Below, in pieces: positions 57,952 through 64,000 of a stretch of 64,000 nt of DNA. Position numbers and translations under genes: made by a program. The stretch spans positions 124,001 to 188,000 of the forward strand of contig CP003316.1 of assembly GCA_000247545.1 (NCBI GenBank). Reading direction: 5' to 3'. Position 1 is the stretch's first letter. Every line of letters begins with the position of its first letter. This DNA is from Pyrobaculum oguniense TE7. Lineage in GTDB: Archaea > Thermoproteota > Thermoprotei > Thermoproteales > Thermoproteaceae. The notes below the pieces were generated by a model. The model was not told where the DNA came from. It was given only the letters and a program-made list of their open reading frames with translations, and searched no databases.

Positions 57952-60810
57952 GTGTACGCATTCGTGGACACACCGTTCTCTCCCTCAGGAGTTACTCATC
58001 TGACAAGGAGGCATAGGGCAGTTGGCTTTGAAAAAGAGTTGGAAGAACTTAAAGAGGCGTTGAAAGTGGCCAAGGAGGGCAATAACAACGTCCTAGCCGT
58101 AGTCGTGGCGCCGTATGGCTGGGGGAAAAGCGAATTATTAGACGAACTCGAGTCGCTGGCTGAGGGGGAGGGCTTTGACGTGTATAGGACAGCGCTGTCG
58201 CTTGAGGGGGAGTTCGCCATTGAGATCGCCGCCAAGAAACGGGATAAGCCAATGCTTGTCTTAATAGACGAGGCTGATGAGTTATCCCGCGCGGCGGCTG
58301 TGCACAAGCTTGGGGTACTGGGAGATGAGAAGTTTGTAAAAACTGTGCAAAAAGTCGCCACTTACATAAGGGCCCTCCTAGAGCCGAGATCTTATAAACA
58401 CCTCCTGGGTGACCCGGAGAGGTTTAACAAGATAGCCATAGTAGCGGCGCTGACCCCCCAGCTGTACTACACAATTCTGAAAAACATCGTGCCCGACGTC
58501 TTTGACCTCACCAGCGGGAGGGTCTACAAAGAGGTGGTCATAGACACGAGGTTTCCTTTTTGGCAATTTGTAGAGACGGTCAAACAGAGACTTTTGGCCT
58601 ACTCAGCAGGTGAAAGGATGAAGAAGATCGAGGCGGGGGCCCTCAACCCGTTGGACCCCTTTACTCTACAAGAACTAGCCGCAGTTTACCACTTGGCGAA
58701 GAAGAAAGGCGAGGTAGCGCCGAGGCCGCTTTTGAAGCTAATGGCGAGGCTCTTTCAGCTAAAGAAGGAGGGGCACCGCCTCGCCCACTTGCTGAGAGAG
58801 GAAGGGCTCAACCCAGATATAGACGACGAGGTTCTAGAACTAGCTTTTGCGGCAATCCCGGTAGATGTCAAAAAGCCATATTTGAAAGAGGTGTATGTCT
58901 ACAAGATACCTTATGACGACAAAGACGCGTTGAGCGCGGCGAGGGAGTACTTAATAGCCAGAGGGGCAGAGCTAGATCTCAAAGATCCTAAAAACACCTC
59001 CTTTGAGCCCTATCTGTACTACACACTGTTGGAGGGGGGAAAACTCTACGTCTACCTCGTATCTGAGGAGGAACTGGGCCTTGAGAGGTACCTAGTTGGC
59101 AAGCGTTACATAGCCGCGGAGGAAGTGGCCAAGCTGGTCGGCTGGGAAGAAGCCCAGACGATAGCTGCACTATCGCGGGAGTACGGACAGCGCCTTGAGA
59201 ACCCCAACGCTCTGCTAGAAGAGGTGGAGAAGGCGCTGGGGGTTGATGGGATTAAGCTGAGAGTCTGTTGCGGCTACGCCGTTTGGCAGAACAACATGGG
59301 CCTCCGCGAGGCGTATCTATTTCTCTACATAGACAGGGAGGAGGATCTTAGAAAAATTACAGAGGCGTTGTCTCACATAACAGCTCAAGGAGTCGTGAAC
59401 GGATATGTGGTAGACTACCTAAACATCTTCGTCGTAAGCAGGGTACTGCTCTCAGAAACTATACAACAAGCAATTTCCCCACTGATGTCAGCCTACTGGA
59501 AGCGCTTCTTCCCCAACCCAGTATCCAACTTCGCAACGCTCGAGATATACGGGGCCGATAAATACGAGAAGTTGAGACACGAGCTGATAAGACACGCAAT
59601 AGACAAGTTCCTTAAAAGAGAGGGGAAGCCCCCGAGCTTTGTCGACGCGGTGAGATTAGGCAGAGAGAAGTCGAGGGAGCAGATATTACGATATACGCTG
59701 GCCTTAAAGAGAGGTAGGGAGAAGAGATTTATAGCACTATTAAAGGCGGCCGAGGCGCTAGATGCTGGAGAGGAGGTCGAAGGCCTCGCGGCGTATCACG
59801 CAGTGGAAGAGATATTGCTGAGGACTTTTGATGACTCTATCCACGAGAAGGAGCTAAAATCAGTGGTGGCGACGCTTTTCCCCGTAAACTTGTGGAGAGA
59901 TCTGAGAGAAGACGACGTGGTGGAGTTAATGAAGTTGAGAGGCGTACTGGTGCCGATGGGCGAGAGGCTTTATAAGTATCGTGGAGACATTGTCAGAAGC
60001 TATGTAGCTGAGGTTTTGAAGCAGATAGAGGCCCTGCGGGTGGTGGAGGTAGAGGTGCGGACGCCCCTAGGCACGGTAAAGCTCGCCAAGAAAATTGACT
60101 TAGGAGAGATACACATATCGGTAGAGGATAGGAAGAGCTATGCGAAAACTCTCAGAGAGGCGCTGTTGAAGTTGCACGAAGCAAGAGAGAAGTACGAGAA
60201 AGTTAAGTCAGAGCTGGAGCGGGAGGCGGAGGAGAAGGCTAAGTTGTTAAGAAAGATCTCGGCAGTGTTGGACAAATTCCCGCAGAGGCGGAAGTTTATC
60301 GACTTAGCGAGGCTGAATGAGGAAGTGGTGAGGAGGGAGGAGCTAATAGCCCAGAAGGCGGAGGAGATTGCTAATATGTGGGCCTCCGCTAGACACATGG
60401 CAGAGGCAGTTGGGTCGGAGATAAATGTAGAGAGGGATTTATCTCTGTTGTTAGAGTTGCCGGAGCCGTGGCTTGACGAGTATGCGGCCCACCTGAGAAT
60501 ACGCATTTCTGAAATTGAGAAGAGGTACGCAGAACTGATCGAGCTAGAGAGGTCAAAAAAGGTAGCACTTGACTGGATTAGGTCAAAATTCGGCATAGAG
60601 ACAGAGGACTTAGAAAGTGCCACATCGGCAGTGGCCAGTAAACTCGGAGTTAAAAAGAGGTTGATCGAGGTCATCGCCAAAAGGGGAAAAGGCGCTGTGT
60701 TAGACGTAGACGAACTAGCCAAGGAGACGGGCCTCAACAGGGAGGAGGTGGAAAAAGAACTGGAAATACTCCACAAGGCCGGGGCGGTGGAAAAGAGGTA
60801 TGTCGCTTAG
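57952..60810 (+). CDS. large P-loop ATPase with coiled coils and C-terminal winged helix
   Basis: A 952-residue protein. N-terminal AAA/ORC-like module: Walker A APYGWGKSELLDEL (53-66), Walker B MLVLIDEADE (101-110), and a sensor-like IAIVAALTPQLYY around 165. The middle (about 260-700) is helical and unassigned. Coiled coils lie about 725-790 and 830-885 (LHEAREKYEKVKSELEREAE). The end has a winged helix (DVDELAKETGLNREEVEKEL). It is not a HerA by these motifs. It is translated with the 170-residue and NurA genes (overlap 11 bp, then abutting). GTG 57952, TATA 24 bp upstream. Confidence 0.8.
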   Translation: MYAFVDTPFSPSGVTHLTRRHRAVGFEKELEELKEALKVAKEGNNNVLAVVVAPYGWGKSELLDELESLAEGEGFDVYRTALSLEGEFAIEIAAKKRDKPMLVLIDEADELSRAAAVHKLGVLGDEKFVKTVQKVATYIRALLEPRSYKHLLGDPERFNKIAIVAALTPQLYYTILKNIVPDVFDLTSGRVYKEVVIDTRFPFWQFVETVKQRLLAYSAGERMKKIEAGALNPLDPFTLQELAAVYHLAKKKGEVAPRPLLKLMARLFQLKKEGHRLAHLLREEGLNPDIDDEVLELAFAAIPVDVKKPYLKEVYVYKIPYDDKDALSAAREYLIARGAELDLKDPKNTSFEPYLYYTLLEGGKLYVYLVSEEELGLERYLVGKRYIAAEEVAKLVGWEEAQTIAALSREYGQRLENPNALLEEVEKALGVDGIKLRVCCGYAVWQNNMGLREAYLFLYIDREEDLRKITEALSHITAQGVVNGYVVDYLNIFVVSRVLLSETIQQAISPLMSAYWKRFFPNPVSNFATLEIYGADKYEKLRHELIRHAIDKFLKREGKPPSFVDAVRLGREKSREQILRYTLALKRGREKRFIALLKAAEALDAGEEVEGLAAYHAVEEILLRTFDDSIHEKELKSVVATLFPVNLWRDLREDDVVELMKLRGVLVPMGERLYKYRGDIVRSYVAEVLKQIEALRVVEVEVRTPLGTVKLAKKIDLGEIHISVEDRKSYAKTLREALLKLHEAREKYEKVKSELEREAEEKAKLLRKISAVLDKFPQRRKFIDLARLNEEVVRREELIAQKAEEIANMWASARHMAEAVGSEINVERDLSLLLELPEPWLDEYAAHLRIRISEIEKRYAELIELERSKKVALDWIRSKFGIETEDLESATSAVASKLGVKKRLIEVIAKRGKGAVLDVDELAKETGLNREEVEKELEILHKAGAVEKRYVA

Positions 60811-61312
60811 AGTAGTCATTCTCAAAGAGGGCGAGGAGGTTCACGAAGGCGACGTCGTTATAGATGCAAGGGGGTCGCCGCAGTTCTACGACGTAATTAT
60901 CCTAAGCGGAAGAGAACTAAGGTCAATAATCGCAACGGGAGCTGTGGAGGGCGGAGTGCCAATAGGCATTGGCAAATATACGAAGAAGCCTGTGGCATCT
61001 GTAGTGGGGAGCAAGATCTACATCAAGGGCATACCACTATCTCTTTACATTGAGGCAGGCCTTTTAGAGAAGGAGTTACTTGAGGCTTTAAGAAAATCGG
61101 GACTAAACATAGACACCACATTGAGGCAACTCAAAGAAATAGTAGTAGCCGAGAGGCGGCGTTATAAAAAATCGCCCACTCTTGCAACGTTGAAAAAATA
61201 CCTAGACGGCGAGGAGAGCAGATTGCCGCCCCATCTCGAAGATTTGCTAAGCGGCGTAGATAGAGATACGTTGAAGAAGCTTTTTGAACGGCTCATAGAC
61301 GAGGTGTATTAA
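60800..61312 (+). CDS. protein of unknown function between ATPase and NurA
   Basis: A 170-residue protein. The first 90 residues are beta-rich (RVVILKEGEEVHEGDVVIDA, GVPIGIGKYTKKPVASVVGS), the rest helical (LKEIVVAERRRYKKSPTLAT). It starts 11 bp before the ATPase stop and ends next to the NurA ATG, so all three are one operon. It may be an adaptor. No family was recognised. Confidence 0.7.
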   Translation: MSLRVVILKEGEEVHEGDVVIDARGSPQFYDVIILSGRELRSIIATGAVEGGVPIGIGKYTKKPVASVVGSKIYIKGIPLSLYIEAGLLEKELLEALRKSGLNIDTTLRQLKEIVVAERRRYKKSPTLATLKKYLDGEESRLPPHLEDLLSGVDRDTLKKLFERLIDEVY

Positions 61313-62059
61313 ATGCGCCAGCTCCTATCAGAAATCCTTAGGCTTGCGGAGTTGGAGATCTCCGCGAAGAGGGCCGATATCCCAGATGAGCTTAAGAGTC
61401 TTGTGGTGTGGTGCAACGGAGATGAGCGTCCTGATTATTACGCCGTTGACTCGGGGTACGTGTTGAGGCGAATAGGCAATTCAGACGTCTTGGTACAGAT
61501 AATGGTAGCAGTAGGACGAGATATAAGGAAAAAATTCGTAGTAACAAAAGTTTCAGAAAACCCTCACCTGGTGGCTAGGATAAATGAAATAAACTTCGCA
61601 GAGTCTATAAAGTCGCAATTCGTGTTGGTTGATGGGCCACTAACTCCGTATGTCCACGACGCGGGGGTAATAGGCGTCTCGAAAGATCCGCGCCTAGTTA
61701 GATACGGACCAAGAATACGCGACGCTGAGCTTAGAGATGTTTTCGTACATCTGGTCAAGACGCTGGGGGAGAGAGATGTAGCCGCATTGCTTCTCCGCGA
61801 TGCGCCACCAGGCTCTTTCTTAGAGCCTGTGAAAATCGGCGGGCTTATGGGTACGTATTTCAAATCAGAATGGGTACTCTATGTAGAATTTCCAGAAAAT
61901 ATACCGGGGGATTTGCTATGTCCGTTGTTTAGGAAATATCCAATAAGACTTAGGACAGCCCACCACTTAGCAAGAGTAAACAGAGAATTCTTAAAAACTC
62001 TAAGAACTGTTGCATCAAGTATTTTAGGTACGCCGCCCCAGATCAGAGATCTCTTATGA
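61313..62059 (+). CDS. NurA-like nuclease
   Basis: A 248-residue NurA-domain protein: YYAVDSGYVLRR (metal Asp at about 46), SQFVLVDGPLTPYVHDAGVI (Asp about 107), GLMGTYFKSEWVL, and a C-terminal LRTAHHLARVNREF segment. NurA proteins are 5'-3' nucleases that work with HerA in end resection. HerA is not adjacent; the large ATPase two genes upstream is the likely motor partner. Start ATG directly follows the previous TAA. Confidence 0.75.
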   Translation: MRQLLSEILRLAELEISAKRADIPDELKSLVVWCNGDERPDYYAVDSGYVLRRIGNSDVLVQIMVAVGRDIRKKFVVTKVSENPHLVARINEINFAESIKSQFVLVDGPLTPYVHDAGVIGVSKDPRLVRYGPRIRDAELRDVFVHLVKTLGERDVAALLLRDAPPGSFLEPVKIGGLMGTYFKSEWVLYVEFPENIPGDLLCPLFRKYPIRLRTAHHLARVNREFLKTLRTVASSILGTPPQIRDLL

Positions 62060-62194
62060 GCCTTTATATATATAAATAAGCCTCGCCAAGGCCATATTTA
62101 TACAATCATCAAGAGTTTCAAAGTTATACCTCCTACACACATTATATATTTGTTTTAGTTCGTCTTCAGAGAGGGGAATGACAATCTGTTCCAT
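62054..62194 (-). CDS. 46-residue ribbon-helix-helix-like protein
   Basis: A short minus-strand gene: ATG 62194 to TAA 62054. The sequence (MEQIVIPLSEDELKQIYNVC, then RRYNFETLDDCINMALARL) reads as strand, helix, helix, the layout of an RHH DNA-binding domain (CopG/VapB type). TATA GATATATAAC with a GGGG purine-rich stretch before it lies 24-26 bp upstream. It overlaps the convergent NurA gene by 6 bp. Maybe a regulator of the ATPase-NurA operon or an orphan antitoxin. Confidence 0.6.
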   Translation of the reverse strand: MEQIVIPLSEDELKQIYNVCRRYNFETLDDCINMALARLIYIYKGS

Positions 62195-62204
62195 GTAGTG
62201 TTGC

Positions 62205-62260
62205 TAAGGCAGAGTTATATATCCCCTTTACAAAAAACGTACACGTAAACATATATATAG
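62205..62260. promoter_or_regulatory. divergent promoters of the RHH-like gene and the aminotransferase
   Basis: Minus-strand GATATATAAC (about 62214-62223) serves the RHH-like gene. Plus-strand ATATATATAGTAACC (about 62250-62264) lies about 22-26 bp before ATG 62280 and serves the aminotransferase. Two separate elements, 86 bp between starts. Confidence 0.5.
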
Positions 62261-62279
62261 TAACCTGCCCCCTAGCACG

Positions 62280-63458
62280 ATGAGAGGCCTATCTCCCAGG
62301 ATAGGGGCACTCCGAGAGTCTCCTACACGTAAAATAGACGAGCTTCGTGAAAGGCTCAGAAGAGAGAAAAGAGACGTAATACTTCTCTCGACCGGTCAGC
62401 CCTCGATACCCCCACCTCGTGAGGTAAGAGAGGCCATGGCGGAGTTGTTAAAGGTAGACTCAATGGAGCTGTACGGCTACACGCCCAGTCAGGGTATCTA
62501 CGAGACTAGAGAAGCCATATCTGAGGATTTGAAGAAACTAGGCGGTCTAGAGGTGTCCCCCGAGCAGATAGTGTTGACCGCCGGCGGCCAAGCCGCCATG
62601 TTTTCCACGCTTGCCGTGCTGATAGAGCCCGGCGATGAGGTAGTGGTGATGGATCCCACATACTTTGGGTATCGGCCGTTGTTGGAGTACTTCGGAGCTG
62701 TGGTTAAGACAGCGGGCACTCGGCTGGAGGAGGGGTTCCAACCTGAAGTGGAGGTGTTAAAATCTGTAGTGAGCAGGAGGACCAAGGCGATGATAATAGT
62801 GACTCCAGACAACCCCACTGGCCGTGTTCTTAGAGAGGACGTGGCTAGGGCAATAGCCGAATTGGCGAGAGATTTCGACTTCTGGATTGTCACAGATGAG
62901 GCGTACAAGACGCTCATATACGAGGGCAACCATGTCTACTTCTATAAGCTGGCTCCCGAGCGCACCATTTCGATAAACACCTTTTCAAAAGACCCCGCTA
63001 TACCTGGGTGGAGGCTCGGCTATGTCTACGGCCCAGCTGAGGTTATGCCCAAGATTAAGCTGGTCAATGAGGAGATGGTGTACTGCCCGCCCTCGTTTGC
63101 ACAGAGACTTGTGGCCCTCTACCTACTCTCCGAGGCCAGGATGCGCTACATAAGGGATGTCGTGGAGATCTACCGCCAGAAGAGAGACGTGGCGGTGTCG
63201 GCGTTGCGGAAGTACATCCCCGAGGCCAAGTTCGCAGTTCCCGCCGGCTCGATGTTTATCTTTGTGGACCTATCTAGGTACTTAAACGACAGTGAGAGCT
63301 TCGCCAGAGATCTACTGGAGAAACACGGCGTGGCCGTAGTGCCGGGGTCTTATTTCAGCGAGTACTACAAGGCGGCTGTGCGCATATCCTTTGTCACTGA
63401 GACGCCGCAGAGGATAGATGAAGGAATTCGCAGAATAGGCGAAGCCCTCAACGCGTGA
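62280..63458 (+). CDS. PLP-dependent aminotransferase class I (aspartate-type)
   Basis: A 392-residue fold-type I aminotransferase: ILLSTGQPSIPPPREV, VVMDPTYFGYRPLLEYFGAV, TPDNPTGRVL, TDEAYKTLIY, INTFSKDPAIPGWRLGY (PLP Lys) and VRISFVTE (the Arg). It probably transaminates aspartate or aromatic/branched amino acids. ATG at 62280. NUDIX gene overlaps the stop by 4 bp. Confidence 0.93.
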   Translation: MRGLSPRIGALRESPTRKIDELRERLRREKRDVILLSTGQPSIPPPREVREAMAELLKVDSMELYGYTPSQGIYETREAISEDLKKLGGLEVSPEQIVLTAGGQAAMFSTLAVLIEPGDEVVVMDPTYFGYRPLLEYFGAVVKTAGTRLEEGFQPEVEVLKSVVSRRTKAMIIVTPDNPTGRVLREDVARAIAELARDFDFWIVTDEAYKTLIYEGNHVYFYKLAPERTISINTFSKDPAIPGWRLGYVYGPAEVMPKIKLVNEEMVYCPPSFAQRLVALYLLSEARMRYIRDVVEIYRQKRDVAVSALRKYIPEAKFAVPAGSMFIFVDLSRYLNDSESFARDLLEKHGVAVVPGSYFSEYYKAAVRISFVTETPQRIDEGIRRIGEALNA

Positions 63459-63949
63459 TATACGTAGAGACGCTTCTGTATATCACAGCGGGCGACAAGG
63501 TATTGCTTATACTGAAAAAACGCGGCCTCGGCGCAGGTCGATACAACGGCGTTGGGGGAAAAGTGAAGCCGGGGGAGACCCCCGAAGAGGCAGTTGCGAG
63601 GGAGGCCGAGGAGGAAATAGGCGTGCGACCACTCGGCCTCAGGTGGCGTGGCTTGTTGGAATTCTGGAACTGGGAAGATGGCGCTGTGGAGTCGGCGCAT
63701 TTCGTCCACGTCTACACGACGTCGGAATACGTGGGGCAACCACGGGAAAGCGACGAGGCGACTCCCCTATGGTTCAGCGTAAGCGAGATCCCATATGAGA
63801 AGATGTGGGAAGACGACCGCTATTGGCTACCGCTGGTGTTGCAGGGTGAAAAGATTTACGGGAGGTTTGAGTTCCAGAAGTGGAAGCTGAAGAGTTGGTA
63901 CCTGTACTTACTTAAGGAGGCTGGCCAGCTTGTTCTTGATCTGGTTTAG
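63455..63949 (+). CDS. NUDIX hydrolase (MutT-like)
   Basis: A 164-residue NUDIX protein. Nudix box: GKVKPGETPEEAVAREAEEE IGV (the Gx5Ex7REUxEExGU pattern, written here in two parts). Preceded by ILKKRGLGAGRYNGVGG. It may clean oxidised dNTPs, but substrate is not shown by sequence. It overlaps the aminotransferase stop by 4 bp (operon) and the convergent coiled-coil gene by 42 bp. Confidence 0.92.
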   Translation: MIYVETLLYITAGDKVLLILKKRGLGAGRYNGVGGKVKPGETPEEAVAREAEEEIGVRPLGLRWRGLLEFWNWEDGAVESAHFVHVYTTSEYVGQPRESDEATPLWFSVSEIPYEKMWEDDRYWLPLVLQGEKIYGRFEFQKWKLKSWYLYLLKEAGQLVLDLV

Positions 63950-64000
63950 CTCGTCGCGTAGCTTCTCCACTTCTTGTCTCAGCCTTGCGTTCTCCTCTGC
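63908..64000 (-). CDS. C-terminal end of a coiled-coil protein, cut by window edge
   Basis: Minus strand: 30 codons and TAA at 63908, continuing beyond the right edge. The visible part (AEENARLRQEVEKLRDELNQ, then IKNKLASLLK) is a leucine-zipper-like coiled coil. The identity of the full gene cannot be told. It overlaps the NUDIX 3' end on the opposite strand. Confidence 0.6.
   Translation of the reverse strand, partial: AEENARLRQEVEKLRDELNQIKNKLASLLK

Overview
The window looks like chromosomal DNA of a hyperthermophilic crenarchaeon of the order Thermoproteales, most likely Pyrobaculum or a close relative. The grounds are a 14-mer-type Sm-like protein (SmAP3), an AGOG 8-oxoguanine glycosylase, crenarchaeal eL13, TFB, Top6, PriL, Alba and an aKMT4-like lysine methyltransferase. 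Many genes are leaderless: a TATA element lies about 22-28 bp before an ATG, GTG or TTG start. Several C/D-box guide RNA candidates also fit. Species was not determined. Identifications rest on motif and family recognition by eye; no database search was run.

Layout. 1-5.8 kb: DUF373/coiled-coil pair, HTH regulator, eL13, TFB followed by a decayed HIT protein, a C/D-box RNA candidate beside an AT-rich tract, and a bifunctional nuclease. 5.7-7.5 kb: uS15, a RecJ/Cdc45-like protein and KEOPS Pcc1 (minus strand). 7.6-12.4 kb: aKMT4-like methyltransferase, deoxyhypusine synthase, a GlcNAc-1-P transferase-like enzyme, small membrane proteins, a small GTPase and a HAD phosphatase. 12.5-20 kb: phosphoribosyltransferase, serine recombinase, secreted Lon-like protease, Sir2, DUF123, MBL hydrolase, tRNA-Asn and two further C/D-box candidates. 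20-26 kb: pyrG, an orphan NuoA, transporter, SurE, a shortened XPD-like helicase and a dead TnpB. 25.8-29.8 kb: SmAP3, Bud32, radical SAM enzyme, PLD-like protein and a new 53-residue Cys4 protein. 29.8-36 kb: a long minus-strand translation, RNA and protein-quality superoperon (SBDS, Rrp4, Rrp41, Rrp42, eL43, Brix, second Pcc1-like, prefoldin beta, DUF3194, DHH phosphoesterase). 36-44.9 kb: ThiR-like regulator, proteasome alpha, topoisomerase VI B and A, AbrB-PhoU protein, HemK2-like methyltransferase. 45-47.2 kb: a decayed repeat-containing surface protein. 47.3-54.4 kb: Alba, three genes of the archaeal modified mevalonate route, AGOG-PriL and MoxR-VWA. 54.5-64 kb: Clp1/Grc3 kinase, phosphoesterase, ParA-like ATPase, RimI, a 952-residue ATPase / 170-residue protein / NurA-like nuclease operon, aminotransferase and NUDIX hydrolase.

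Most of this is conserved informational machinery. The least explained parts are the ATPase-170 aa-NurA operon; a recurring arrangement in which one (often palindromic) TATA element sits midway between two divergent leaderless genes; three guide-RNA candidates in apparently empty intergenic DNA; and several very short genes (42, 46 and 53 residues) with promoters of their own. KEOPS is represented by Bud32 and two Pcc1-family proteins. Chromatin is represented by Alba, Sir2 and aKMT4.
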